Shown: positions 23,647 through 35,691, numbered from the stretch's first letter. The stretch is 64,000 bases of DNA from Chaenocephalus aceratus (GCA_023974075.1 JAMFTG010000731.1:1-64000), one strand, 5' to 3'. A program made the numbers and translations. The notes: generated by a model from the sequence alone, not told the origin.

Positions 23647-24639
23647 CTCTGGGCACGGATCGCTGTGTGGGAAGTAATTTTTTCTAATCAGATTCTAAGC
23701 CAATGAGGGTAGATTTCTTGCGTTCATGACGTAGCGCTTCATGTACGCATTTTGCGCAGTCCGGAGCTGACAGCTCCTTGGAGGGAGCAGCTACAGGTTA
23801 GCTTAGCCTAATCGATCAGTGGGGGGGGGGCCCCGCCGGTCATTACGGCCGATATTCACTCTTAATAGTTTGATCGGTGCTCTCTATGAAGGCCGATCAG
23901 GAGAGCTGGATCTGATCGATATGAACCGCGAAGCACACAAAATGTCAGTTTCTCATGCAGCTCACTAAACAGTGGGCGGGGCTTCAGGTGATTATGGAGC
24001 AGCTGATCTGATCTCTCTCTCGCGTCCGGTTACACTTCACTCACGTTTATGTCCATATCGATCAGATCCAGCTCTCCTGGTCGGCCTTTATAGAGAGCAC
24101 CGATCAAACTATTAAGAGTGAATATCGGCCGATAATGACCGGCGGGTCTAATAGTTTGATCGGTGCTCTCTATAAAGGCCGACCAGGAGAGCTGGATCTG
24201 ATCGATATGGACATAAAGGCGAGTGAAGTGTCACCTGACGTGAGAGAGAGATCAGATCAGCTGCTGAGTCTGACGGAGACACGCAGCTCTGCAGGATCAC
24301 CTGAAGCTCCGCCCTCTGTTTAGCGAGCTGACCGGACAGCGCACAATGCGTACATGAAGCGTCATGAACGCAATAAATCATACCCTCGTGGGGCGCGCTC
24401 ATGTGATTGGCTTAGAATGAAGGAGACATCTGATTGGTTATAGATAGAAAAAATTACAAGTACGGATCTGCTGAGCGTCAGGGGAGTCATGTGAGGATCA
24501 AAAGTACATATGTCCAACTTTTTTCTGTATTTGGATTTTATTTACATGAACATGAAACGGAACACATTTGTGTGCTTTGAAAAACACAAGTGTGGATCCT
24601 TCTGTGTGCACGTGTGTGTTATGAGACTGCTCTGAGCCC

Positions 24640-24985
24640 ATGCCTCTCGACTGCTGCTCGGGTCTGCTCGGTCGGCTTCCGGGTGAGGAGGCATTCCTTC
24701 AACCAACTTACAGTTGATAACATTACATTTTGAACAGGGGCCATAATAGTGTAAATAATGTTTGTTTGGGCAGTTACAACTGAATGTAATGTTTTCTACT
24801 TGTTTCCATCTGGAAGGCATCTGCCTTCATCACATGGAAAGTGTCTTGACCAACAACTCAAGTGTTTCTATAGCTATGCAGGCATGAAGCGAGCAAACAC
24901 AAGCAAGAACAAACAAGGGAAATGAAGAACACAATTGAAATTGTATAATATTGTGGTGTTCATCTTATAATTCATGCAAGGAAAA
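24640..24985 (-). repeat. Dispersed repeat, inverted copy of 43137-43478
   Basis: The stretch with gaggcattccttcaaccaac, ctggaaggcatctgccttca and catgcaggcatgaagcgagc is the reverse complement of 43137-43478. Both copies lie beside zinc-finger loci. No coding content is apparent. Confidence 0.8.
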
Positions 24986-24994
24986 GCATCTTTG

Positions 24995-25320
24995 AACAGT
25001 CTGCAATGAAACGGCTGTCTCCTGGGCGCTCCACTTCCTACTTTCTCCTGCGAACGAGATACTTTCTCTCCCTTTTTTGTCTTTCATTGCCCTCTAGGTG
25101 CCTCGTACAATACAAATGCAAATATTCTATTTTAAAAAGTAAAGTCCTTTCGAGTCATCTGTCTCAAGCCTAAGTCTCAGGTCATGAATACCAAGTCAAA
25201 GTCAAGTCGAGTCTTTTATCAATGTTAGTCAAGCAAGTCTCAAGTAAAACAATAGGCAAGTCAAGTCATGTGACTCGAGTCAAGTCATGTGACTCGAGTC
25301 CCCCACCAATGGTATATACT
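24995..25320 (+). repeat. AGTC-rich repeat of the zinc-finger duplicon (A)
   Basis: Repeated CAAGTC/GAGTC motifs (gtcaagtcatgtgactcgag) form overlapping palindromes. Homologous copies occupy the same place upstream of finger exons B (40605-41207) and D (57940-58540). The repeat therefore belongs to the duplicated intron. Confidence 0.85.
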
Positions 25321-25488
25321 TTGGTTAGAATATTGCTGTATTACTGTATCAAATATAATAAAGACAAACAATTGATAGGTAGTATTTTGTTAACTCAAGG
25401 TTTATATTAAGTGAGTTTTTATTGTGTTAACTTGTGTATTTATGCTTTTTAGATTGACTTTCTCTCTTTCTCTGTCCGTCTGTTCTAG

Positions 25489-26020
<532 letters not shown>

Positions 26021-26413
26021 TGGGTTTCAGAGTGTAGGTGCCGCAATTAAGCATATTTTGTTTTTTTCACAGTTTACAATAAACAATTCCCATCTATTGG
26101 CCTTGTGTTGGGTAATCCTTTTTTCCATTACAGATCCCATCCCAACAGCGCCATCTGTTGACGTAACGTCAGAATTGACAGGCATAATGTTCACTGTTCC
26201 TTTGAGTTTCGTTTTCTGTCCGTCTGCCGACAGCGCGCTGTTTTATTGCTTTACATACCAAGGTTTAAGTACACTGTCAATAGTTGTAGTATGAGCGTCG
26301 TCTGGGCTGGCCGTCTGGTAGAATCTGTATGCTCTTCCTCCTGTGTCCACTTCCTCTCCTGTCACCTATGACCTCTTTTATACACCTCACCACCAAGTGT
26401 TCAAAATAACATT
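26021..26413 (+). other. 3' region of zinc-finger duplicon A
   Basis: Non-coding sequence shared in inverted order with 35692-36280 (B) and in part with 54780-55585 (D). It includes acaataaacaattcccatct, where AATAAA may be the polyadenylation signal, and cagcgccatctgttgacgta. Confidence 0.7.
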
Positions 26414-26452
26414 CAGGGTGTCCGCGGGGTCTTAAAAAGTATTAAAAGTTGA
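26414..26452 (+). repeat. hAT-like end shared by loci A and B
   Basis: CAGGGTGTCCGCGGGGTCTT and the following 19 bases match the inverted block 35652-35691 at locus B, joined to the same host base. The remainder of the element differs at the two loci. Confidence 0.6.
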
Positions 26453-26750
26453 TAAAGAGAGGGATCCCTCCTCTGTTGCTCTCCCTGAGGTTTCTCCCAT
26501 TTTTCCCTTTAAACTTTTTTTTGCATTGACGCGAAAGAAAATTAACGCCACTACTTATTTCAACGCGATTAACGCATGTGTATTTTTTTTCCTCGGCCGC
26601 CCCGTAGTTTCAGAGCGCATCGAGTTTAAAATACCATCTACAAGCTGATGCTGACAGCCCCGCTCCTGCTGCCCGCTTGCAGCAGACCACACTTCCACGC
26701 TCACCGGCAGGCCATCGGGAGGACCGGGAGGGTGTGTGTGTGTGTATATG

Positions 26751-26788
<38 letters not shown>

Positions 26789-27425
26789 TCTCTCTCTCTA
26801 TATATATATATATATACATTTCGCCACAACTGCGCCGAGCACTTGACTTGATGCAGGAAGCAGACAGCGGGACATTGTAGGAGAAGTCAGCAGACTCAGC
26901 ACAGATAGTGCAACATGATTGCAGCGTCCAGGCAGCTCCCGTTCGAGCATATGCCTTGAGTTGCACATAGCTCCAACAATCCATCACACACACGACCCTT
27001 TAGCTTTAACCGTGTTCGTGGTTATTGTGCCTTTTAGGGAATATTGTTACAAATACCAGACCATTAAAATGTCGTGCTGTGCGCTTGAATGTACTAACAG
27101 AACTTCCAAGAAGACTAACATGATAATATTATACATGTTAACCCCGTTCGCAGGTGTTTGTGTGCTTGGTAGCTTAGCTTGTTACTTGTTAACCAGCTAA
27201 GGACGTAACTCTTTATGCATACAGAGGTTGTTGTGTTTAATATTCATGGGAATATGTGTCATTGTTTAAATGATAATAAACATTAGCATAAAGCATATTT
27301 GTCCACTCATATGTTGATAAGTGTATTAAAAACTTGAAAAATATTCCTCTAAGGAACATTTAGAACGGATCAAAAATGTGCGATTAATCGCGATTAAATA
27401 TTTTAATCGACTGACAACCCTAATA
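26453..27425. repeat. LINE tail piece followed by a hAT-like remnant
   Basis: Positions 26455-26515 (gagggatccctcctctgttg) match the LINE tail at 34365-34430. From about 26540 aacgcgattaacgcatgtg, and at 27380-27420 cgattaatcgcgattaaata then ctgacaaccctaata, look like subterminal and terminal hAT sequence. A TG/TA/TC microsatellite lies at 26730-26815. No transposase is legible. Confidence 0.45.
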
Positions 27426-27543
27426 CATATACATTTTAGTTTATGATTCAGCCTTGGGTAAGACTTTTATAGTCTATGGCTATGACGCCCATAATGCTAA
27501 ACGGGAGCAAATGTTAATAGGGGACCCAATTATCCCAGTGGTG

Positions 27544-27629
27544 GCCGCCGGAGCTAACGGAGCCGCAGGGGGCTAGCTCCAGCCGGCGTCCCGGAGCTAG
27601 CCCACTGCGGCTCCGTTAGCTCCGGGCGG
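27544..27629. repeat. Strong hairpin: about 36-bp arms, 12-base loop
   Basis: Arm 27544-27580 and arm 27593-27629 are reverse complements, with one mismatch in the first 31 positions and a one-base slip at the tips. The stem contains ggagctaacggagccgcag and its complement. It is GC-rich and would form a stable cruciform or RNA stem. Confidence 0.9.
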
Positions 27630-28247
27630 TGGAGTCCGTCTTTTCTCAACGTGTGAATGACAAGCATTAAGAATAACAAAATATAGCTAATTCTCTTGCA
27701 GATTGTCTCATTTGATTATGAATGTAATGTTTATATAGGGGAACTACACTGTTAGCAGTATCTTGGTATGCATGTATTTCATGTTAGCTTAGCTTCTTAG
27801 CCTGAGCTAGCTCTGTTTACTTCCAGTTCGGAGGCAGCAGGTCGCGCCTCGGCTCCGCCTCTTTGCCCTTATAGAGAGGCGAAGTCACGCCCATCTACTT
27901 CCGGCCCATGGGACCGCGGAAGCGAAAAATGTACATTGAATTCAATGGAGAGAGAAAACTTATCTTTTGATCCCGTTTGAATTGTGCCATGAACTACACA
28001 TATGATGTTTGTCAATCTTAAATAATAAGTTCCATGTCAAAAAAGTCACATTTTGTCGTAAAATTGTTGAAATATAAGACTATGAAAAATACGCGACTAC
28101 AAATCCCATTCTGGGTCGCGTATGTGATGTCACAGGCGATAATGCTCCAAGTGGTTGCGACTCGTAATTAAAGCGAAGAAGATCTCATAACTGATTTATT
28201 CCCTCCAATAAATAAGAGATTGCTAAAAATAAATTCACTTTTACAAG

Positions 28248-28348
28248 ATGCCTGTGTGCTTTGTACCAGGTTGTGATCATACCACTTGCTCGTTCTATCA
28301 ATTCCCGTCTGATGAAAGGACCAGGAGTCGTTGGACCAAACCTATCAG
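28248..28348 (+). pseudogene. THAP-domain first exon of the transposon
   Basis: ATG starts MPVCFVPGCDHTTCSFYQFP and continues SDERTRSRWTKPIR to a donor (CAG before GTAATA). C-x4-C, the FYxFP motif and RxxW are the first half of a THAP zinc-binding domain. P-element, Kolobok and ISL2EU-type transposases use this domain to bind their ends. The second half (the C-x2-H pair and AVPTLF-like end) was not found downstream. A possible further exon near 28452-28664 shows no recognisable motif. The gene is probably dead. Confidence 0.65.
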
Positions 28349-29934
28349 GTAATACACATGTTGTGCATGGAACATAGTCAAGTTAGCTACCTAGCTAGTA
28401 GCGAGCACGTTAGTTAGCATTACATTACTTAGCCTTGTCATTTTTAGTAGCCTGAAGGAAACCAACATGTTAAACAGTAAGAGTAGTCATGATGGTAAGT
28501 ATTTCGTGAAACATTTGAAGAGTAGCCTATCGCCCCCTCCACCAGGTGCTAAGGAAGCAGTCAGGGAGAGTCGAAGGCAGGCAGCTTTGCATGACATTCT
28601 TCTGGACGTGTTTCATCGTGATGACAGTGAGGGTCAATCTGTGTGTTGGAAAGACAGTAGTTGAGTGATTACTGAGAGAACATTACTAGAAGAGATAATT
28701 ATTCAAAGTGTTGTTACTGACCTTTTTCTCTTTTATTTCCTTTCCCTCACCTGTAACTGCTGAGACCCTGAGGAACATGCACACTGACCTGCTCTGGCAA
28801 CCTGACTTCCACTGTACGTAATAGTATTTGGTTATGGTATATTATTTATATACATCAAAGGCACAATGCACCCCCCAGAGACACACATGTATTGAGTGTG
28901 ATAGTTTGCATAGGTCATGTGAAATCATCTTTACATACTAGAAAACTGTAGGAGCGGAAACTTGTTTTGAAATTGAATCTTTAATATCCGATAATAAAGT
29001 TGATCTGTTTCCTTTATTCTTCTCTCTTCCCAGCTCCATCCATCACCGTGCTCTGTTCCTGCAGGTCCTGCTTGCTAACCAATGCTCATATGTTTTTACA
29101 CAATTACAAATAAAGTCAATGTATTGTATGACATGAAGTTGTGCTTCATTCGGAGTCAATAATACATTAATTCTGCCTTCAACTGCACAATGATCGTGGA
29201 CTGCACCGACATCCATGTAGCATATCATTTTCTCATTGTAGACGAGCAGACAGGGAGCCAGATGAGAAAAGCAGCTGCCATTTTCCACATGGAAAAGAGA
29301 AAGGGCCAAGTGTATGGCCAAAAGAGAAAGGGAGCTTAGCTGTTTTCAAACGGGTTCATGTGTCACTTAGTTTACTGAACCGTGATGAATGAAAGAAATG
29401 AGTGAGGTAGTGGTTTACTGAAGTTACAAAGACATTAATATGAGTAACAGGTCAGTGTAAACACAAGCTTCTGCCAACTATGGATCATTCAAACTATATA
29501 CAAATATGTAATAAAGTTCTAAAACAAGTATTCGGTATATTCCTTGATAGCTTTTGGAGAAGGTTGTTTTTAAGTTTACTAAAATCTATCGTTTCAACTG
29601 TTTCACTTTATAAAAAGGAACAGGTGAGTAGAGCATCATTGAGTTTGTTATTCTGTCAGTAAATCATCCAAATGAATGTTTTTCATTATTTTAGTCAACC
29701 CTAAACAAATTGATTGTACCTTTTTAATAATGACCTTACATGGTCGCAAAGTTAAATTAACTTCAGAAAATCAAATCTGTTCTGAGAAAAAACTAATAAA
29801 TGTTTAAAGATAGGAACTTGCCATCCCACTGAAATCAGTCCGTAGAGATTTAAATATAGAGTTACATACAGATCCATGTTACAGCAAAAGATGGAATAAC
29901 TAAGAAGCACGCAGTATACTAATAATTACATGCA
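28349..29934. other. Transposon interior, no clear gene
   Basis: Contains a weak frame at 28467-28664 (AALHDILLDVFHRDDSEG) and AT-rich sequence. I could not recognise transposase motifs in any frame. Confidence 0.4.
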
Positions 29935-30850
29935 ACAATTAAATCCAATCCACTTTATTTATATAGCACAGTTTAAAAACAGAGGGTTTGCCAAAGTGCT
30001 TCACAATGAACATAACACTATAATAAAATATAATATTACACGAATAGATAAAAAAAGCACACATAAGAATAAATACAAGGCACATAAAGGCTATGGACAG
30101 ACAGTGAAAGCATACAAATAGGTATGACACAGCTCAGACTGACTGGTAAGCGAGGGAAAATAGGTGGGTTTTTAGGCGGGACTTAAAAGCTTCAAGAGTG
30201 GGCGACAATTTAACATGAGGGGGCAGGTCGTTCCAGAGCCTGGGGGCTACCGATGAGAACGCTCGGTCTCCCCTGGTCTTTTTTTTTTTTTTTGGGACTA
30301 CAAGCAGCAGCTGATCAGCCGACCTCAAAGTCCTTGAGGGGGTGTACACCTGTAAGAGGTCGGAGATGTAGTCTGGGGCCAGCCCATTGAGCGATTTAAA
30401 AACAAACAATAAAATCTTAAAATGGACTCTGAAATGGACAGGAAGCCAGTGGAGCGAAGCCAGAACTGGTGGGATGTGGTCAAACTTGCGGGTTCCTGTG
30501 AGCAGCCGCGCCGCAGCGTTTTGTACAAGCTGCAGGCGGGCCAGCGAAGTCTTATTTAGGCCGGCATAAAGTGCATTACAATAATCTAAACGAGTTGAAA
30601 CAAAGGCATGAATTACACGCTCAAAGTTTAAAAAGGATAAAAACCGGTTTGATTTTGGACAGGAGCCTCAAGTGATAAAAACTGGATTTAACCACAGAGT
30701 TTATCTGTTTATCTAATTTAAAAGCACTGTCGATTTTGACACCCAGATTTGTGACCAAATAACTGCTCAGCGTCTCCACCACAATCCCAATCTGCTGTGT
30801 CCTGTTTTCCTCCCCTCTGCATAACACCCCATCACACATACGGAACACAA
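29935..30850 (-). mobile_element. 5'-truncated LINE (CR1/L2/Rex1 group) RT C-terminus
   Basis: The minus frames read NLGVKIDSAFKLDKQINSVV then FYHLRLLSKIKP (30850-30650). They continue as VFKSLNGLAPDYISDLLQVY, TPSRTLRSAD and RAFSSVAPRLWNDLPPHVKL (30409-30134). This is the C-terminal tail of a Jockey-superfamily reverse transcriptase. It has frameshifts and an A/T run of 15 at 30279-30293, and it ends near 29935 in AT-rich sequence. The catalytic RT core is missing. Confidence 0.82.
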
Positions 30851-30867
30851 CGCAGAGTCTGAGGGTG

Positions 30868-31980
30868 TTAAGAGTGTGTGTATTTAAATGTCCTCCTCTC
30901 TACTGGCCAACACAGGGAGCATATGCTGGGTGTCGAAGTTCTCCAGGAGGAGGAGATTTCCATGCCATGCAGGGTCTTTGGGGATGGGGATGATGATCGC
31001 CTCCTTCTGGTCCACACAACAAAGTAGCAGAGACTCCGGTCTGTGATGTGCAGCTGCCCTTGGACCTGGTGCCAGTGTGGGTGATTCTCCTTGAGAACAT
31101 AAGACCCACCCTCCTCACGGAGACGGAAGGATGGTAACTGGACTGCCTCCGCGATGGTCATGTTCCTCTGGCTGTGTGGATACTTCACCTCCAGCAGGGC
31201 AGATGGCTGCACAAGTCCATCGGGTGATGCTCCCAAAACACCGACTCACTCACAAAGAGACCAGACTCGAAGACTGTCACCCGATAGGCCTGCACAAAAG
31301 CCTGCACAAAAGCCTTCACCCCTTCGGCCTCTTTTACAACCCCCCAGTTGACAGCCATGACTCCGTCCAAGTTGTACCCCTCAAGCACCCTCTTCATGAG
31401 GGACGCGCATGGAGTGGATGAAAGTCCCGACCGCAGCACAGCACCAAACTTGCTGGCTGTCAACCTGCCTTGTCTGTGTAACTGCCACTGAGGATTTGTC
31501 CGCTGTCCTACGGTGGCTGTCTGGATGGCAGCTTGCTGGTCTCTGCTCAGTCGCATTGAGGCAAGAATTGCCTCAAGCCCCCGACCCCCATGCCCCTTCA
31601 CCAGCTCCGGCACGGTGACAATGGCCTGATGATGAGGCTGCGGCTCTGGCTCAGGTGATAAAAGCCATGCCATGCCACACTGTGCGCCCCTCAGTGCAGA
31701 CCTGAACCAGTCTACATCCTCAGTGGCGATGTCTCTGGCCAGTGGGTTGTATGTCTCCTCTCGCTGTTGGTAAAGTTGAGACACCGGCTGGACTACTTTT
31801 GAAGTGCCAGGCTTCCTCCACTGGCACTCAACATCTGTGGAGCTGATCTGCCACATGGCACATATTGCCAATGCTGCAGCGTGGCTGCATTTGTACATCC
31901 CCCGTGCACAATCACAGACAGCGCTCTGCATCGCGCCATCGTCTCCCATGCAGATCTGTACAAATAAAGTGAGTACCATT
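30868..31980 (-). pseudogene. SWIM zinc finger plus YqaJ-type nuclease, frameshifted
   Basis: The minus frame from 31979 has the SWIM motif CDCARGMYKCSHAAAL (C-x-C-x6-C-x-H) and then a YqaJ (lambda exonuclease-like) domain. That domain shows RLTASKFGAVLR, an acidic helix WGVVKEAEGVKAF, then, after a frameshift at about 31200-31240, GASPDGLV (metal-binding Asp), LLEVKYP (Glu and Lys of the catalytic E-x-K) and HQVQGQLHIT. A further shift near 31010 leads to an IIIPIPKDPAWH-like end. All catalytic motifs are still legible. In related transposons this protein is thought to process DNA ends. It probably belongs to the enclosing element. Confidence 0.75.
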
Positions 31981-32464
31981 TGTTAGCATGCTATAATAGA
32001 TTGAATGAGCAATAATACAAGGATGGTCCGGATCTGGGGGTGGGAGGGGTTATTTTTCCATAGTTTTGTCCTCTTGTCTGATTGTTGTTGTTGTTTGTTT
32101 TTTCTGTACTGGTTGTGATTGTACATTGTATTTTTCTAAATGTGTATGAATACATTTTTTAAAAACATTTGATCAACAAAAAAAAGGATTTGGTCAGGAT
32201 CTAGACTCAGTGTGTAGTTTATTAATTAAATCAACGCTCTCTACATTAGGAAAACACATACCAGTGTACCCGAGGGAGTCACACACAGCTGTGCCTGGAT
32301 AACCAAACAAATTGACGAGATAACCAAAACCCTTAAATCTACACACAGCAAATAAACTCAAATGACACAACGAGATGTAAAAGGAGATCACACATACAGT
32401 ATAGTCAATATGAAACTGGCAGCTTCAATCTGAAGAGCAACTAAAACAAAACACGGGAGTCTGT

Positions 32465-32885
32465 GCATCTGATCATCAGATCAAGGGGGGTGCTGGGGAA
32501 CTCCAGTTCGAAACCCGCTCCTGCCGCCACTGCGTCAGGCCGTTGTGTCCTTGGGCAAGACACTTCACCCGGATGTGCTCCTGTGGGTATTGTCCACAGT
32601 ACATGTATGATACCAATGTGTACTTGTAAAAGCGCCTCGATGACCTCGAGGCATGAAGATGGACGGTGTGGCGCAGTGCGCTGTGCAATGATCATCAGAT
32701 CAAGGGGTGAAACCCGCCGCTGCTGCGTCTGTAAAGCCGCTGTGTCCTTGGGCAAGACACTTCACCTGAACTTGCTCCTGTGGGTATTGTCCACAGTGAC
32801 CATTGCATGTATAAAAATATGTGTAATGTGTATTTGTAAAGCGCTTTGAGCACTGGAAAAGCACTATAATAAATGTAAGGAATTA
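32465..32885 (+). mobile_element. SINE, two tandem related units
   Basis: Each unit begins with a tRNA-like head (second unit: ggtgtggcgcagtgcgctgt; first unit: B-box-like agttcgaaacccgctc). It continues with tgtccttgggcaagacactt and a conserved tgctcctgtgggtattgtcc block. The first ends at about 32645. The second ends with aaagcgctttgagcactgga and an AT-rich tail at 32885. These are marks of a tRNA-derived, LINE-mobilised fish SINE. Confidence 0.8.
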
Positions 32886-33494
32886 ATTATTATTATTTGT
32901 GGACACTAATGTTATCCACAGCATACACAGAGACCACGAAGTTCTTAAGGAGAAAACTAGTTACTGAAACAAAACACGTTAGTGTACCTTGTTAGCTAAT
33001 GTTAGCTAGCTGACATTAACGTTACACATTGCACTCATATTACTCACCGAAACCTTGTAAAGCCGGTCCCGCTGCTCTTACAGAACCGACTAACTCCCCT
33101 TTCGTGTATGTTCAGCTCTCAACGTGCCCAGACTTGTAGTGATGTTCACCTCGTTGTATACTTTTATTCTCATTCTGAAAGAAACAGGTGAAATTTGCTA
33201 ACGTTACGGCCGTCTTTGTGATGGTGACGCGTATTGTGCGAGACCAGAGACCTGTAGTTCACTGAGCGGTTTCACACAAAGAAATGTGTAACTTCACAGT
33301 TTTACGACACATTTTTCTTTTTTTGACTTGCAAAATATTCTTTTAAATTGACAAACATCATATGTGTCATTCGTGGCACAATTCAAACGAGATCAAAAGA
33401 TAACTTTTCTCTCTCCATTGACTTCAATGTATAATGTTCCGCTTCCGGGGTCCCATGGAGGCTCCCGGAAGGGGAGGGACTTCGCCTCTCTATA

Positions 33495-33889
33495 GACCGG
33501 AGACTATTCTTTTGCCGTTCAGTTTGAATTTCACAATAAAGTTAGTAATATTTTGTTTTCACATTATTGTTTTTTATTAACTATAGACCGCTGGGTCATG
33601 TTAAGACCATCTTTTCTGTGTCGCTGTGGGGTTTTTCCATCGCTTTTGTGTTCCAAATATCAAAACAATAGCTAAATATATCCGTCGCAAACTAAACCAG
33701 AAACAGCAGTATATTTTATTTTGTTAACACTGTAAACTTGACAGCTTTTTAACCCAAACCACCTACTGGTTAAAGCACGTTATTACACGTTTAGAGTAAT
33801 GCAATGCAGGTAGATTGTGTTGCTTTATAATGACTGTTTAAAATGCCTTTTTCTTAATGTCTTTTATTATTATTAACTACTTGTACAAT
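33495..33889. other. Non-coding
   Basis: AT-rich sequence outside the large transposon. I see no gene or defined repeat. Confidence 0.4.
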
Positions 33890-34062
33890 ATTGCCAGGTT
33901 TCCCTGTTTGAACTGGTCCCGTTTTTCCCCGCATCGTGATAACTCTCACCTCAATGACAGAGAATCAGCAGAAAGAAAACAGAAATATATTGAGGTGACT
34001 TAATAACCATCATGTGATCAAGGGGCGTCTGACAGACACATTCACTCATTGATTATATATAT
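33890..34062 (+). repeat. Repeat copy carrying the empty Harbinger target
   Basis: The stretch ttccctgtttgaactggtcc ... aggtgacttaataaccatca matches both flanks of the Harbinger element (48440-48540 and 52774-52842) joined at a single TTA. It therefore shows the unoccupied site. Confidence 0.93.
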
Positions 34063-34359
34063 GTAGTTATAAAACGGACAAGTCAAATCAAGCAATCTGA
34101 TTGGTTCTTAGCCGTGATATACTGAGCGTATACCACGGGTATAATTGTAAATTACTTTTCACAACAAGTCAGTATCCCTCCGCGTCTGAGTAAAACAGTC
34201 TTGAGTCGTGGCTGTGGTCCTGGATCATAGGTCCTGGATGGATATCCTCGTTGATTCATCTTCCTATTATACACACATGCATTTCCAAACATTTGGACTA
34301 CCTATGTTGCAAATGTATTATCTTTTCAATTTACACACGGCATCTATTGCACGTCTGTC

Positions 34360-34592
34360 CGTCCTGGGAGAGGGATCCCTCCTCTGTTGCTCTCCCTGAG
34401 GTTTCTCCCATTTTTCCCTTTAAACTGGGTTTTCTTTGGAAGTTTTTCCTTGTACGATGTGAGGGTCTAAGGACAGAGGGTGTCGTATTGTCATACTGAT
34501 ATTCTGTAAACACTGTGAAGACCACTGAGACAAATGTAACATTTGTGATATTGGGCTATATAAATAAACATTGATTGATTGATTGATTGATT
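34360..34592 (+). repeat. LINE 3' tail with (GATT)n end
   Basis: The sequence gagggatccctcctctgttg ... tttgtgatattgggctatat ... followed by (gatt)n is the widespread 3' tail of a fish CR1/L2-group LINE. No coding part is attached. Confidence 0.75.
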
Positions 34593-34640
34593 GAAATAAG
34601 AAGCAGCATTTTATGGCACGCTATGCATGGGGCCACCTTG

Positions 34641-35502
34641 ACCTCATTCACACCAACGCAACTCCGGTTCAAGCTCCGTGCTAGAGCTTTTCAGGTTCAG
34701 AACCAGTTCTTCGGTTTAGCTCTGGCTCTTTTCACACCGCCCAGAGTCCGACTGGTAATGCATCGTTGCCTCATTGTTTGCGTCATGGCGTAACCGTTTG
34801 TGTGCCTGCTTCATAAAGCCAAACCGCGCGGATGAAATCAGTTGTATTCATTTCTTATGGCTCTATCTGCAGCTTTTCCAGAGTCATTTCTGTGGTTTAG
34901 TTATATTCTTATAAAAAAAGTGTACTCGTGTCAATAAAGGTTTTTTTGAAACACAACTGCTTCCGAGGTCGGTGTTATTTCTTAAGGTGGACTGAACCAT
35001 GAGTGTGGAGTAACGTTGTATCTTTCATTTAAATGAACTGTAACTTTCACCCAGGTATGTAACAGCTGTTCTCAAATGAACACGTGAAGTAAAGTTTAAT
35101 ATTTATAGATGTATAATGAGTTATAGAGAGGCGATCAACGTGAATGATCAGGTTCCACCTTAACACGCAGACACGTTGCTTCACCATGAGCAGAAACCTT
35201 TATATATACAGTCTATGGCAGAAACACTAAAACTCTTGTTAAGTTTCTCCATCGTTGTGTACAAACTGGATAAAACGCGGGCTTTTTGTTGTTGATCAGG
35301 AGTTTATCTGCCTCTGCCCCCGCCTCGACGTAAGCGTGACGTATGCGGTGCTTTTGCTCTGGCCGGACAATTTTTTGGTGCTTGAAACGAACCGGATTCC
35401 GGAGCTAAGAGGCTGCTCCGCTGCGGTGTGAACAGGAAAACCCGGTGCTTTTCAAGCTCCAGCTCCGAACCGGCCCTGAAACACCGTTGGTGTGAATGAG
35501 GT
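34641..35502. mobile_element. Non-autonomous DNA element with 18-bp inverted ends
   Basis: ACCTCATTCACACCAACG at 34641-34658 is the exact complement of the end at 35485-35502, and subterminal aactccggttc / gaaccgg motifs mirror each other. There is no transposase and no certain target duplication. The stretch tatatacagtctatgg at 35207-35222 is an unrelated MITE end. Confidence 0.75.
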
Positions 35503-35651
35503 ATCAGAGCCTCTCAGCCTGATACCTTGAGGGGGTTTCCCGAGATGTCGTTGCAGTAAATGAAAGGGTGTTTCATGTTGTCGTTGCTGTGGACCTTCTT
35601 AATACCTTGGAAAATGCCGTTTAATAGCCTTAATTTTTGCTAAATTGATTG

Positions 35652-35691
35652 ATCAACTTTTAATACTTTGTAATACCCCGCAGACACCCTG
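35652..35691 (-). repeat. hAT-like end shared with locus A
   Basis: Reverse complement of 26414-26452, attached to the same flanking bases (aatgttattttgaaca outside). It marks an insertion older than the A/B duplication. Confidence 0.6.

Larger units (their letters stand above)
22681..24660. repeat. Large nested inverted-repeat element
   Basis: Three arm pairs face each other: 22735-22880 with 24490-24645, 23690-23770 with 24335-24430, and 23850-23930 with 24055-24145. The innermost 80-bp unit (tagtttgatcggtgctctct) occurs a third time, in direct orientation, at 24148-24220. A related stretch lies upstream at 21890-21945. This is the architecture of a fold-back type DNA element. No transposase is encoded. 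Confidence 0.8.
27870..33494. mobile_element. Large DNA transposon, ISL2EU-like, degraded
   Basis: The outer ends are long inverted repeats: 27870 to about 28090 pairs with 33494 down to about 33230, both starting TATAGAGAGGCGAAGT. The shared blocks include gagagaaaacttatcttttg and cacatatgatgtttgtcaat. Inside are a THAP-domain exon on the plus strand and a SWIM-finger/YqaJ-nuclease frame on the minus strand. ISL2EU elements (sister to PIF/Harbinger) are, to my knowledge, known for a transposase plus a YqaJ protein and 2-bp targets, so that family is my best guess. The transposase core was not found. A LINE and a two-unit SINE lie inside. Confidence 0.7.

Noticed and set aside
24135..24402. 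Short frames on both strands in the inverted-repeat region
   Set aside because: They fall within palindromic copies of a non-coding 80-bp unit.
32465..32885. Functional tRNA gene
   Set aside because: Only box-like remnants are present. The acceptor stem does not pair and a conserved SINE body follows.
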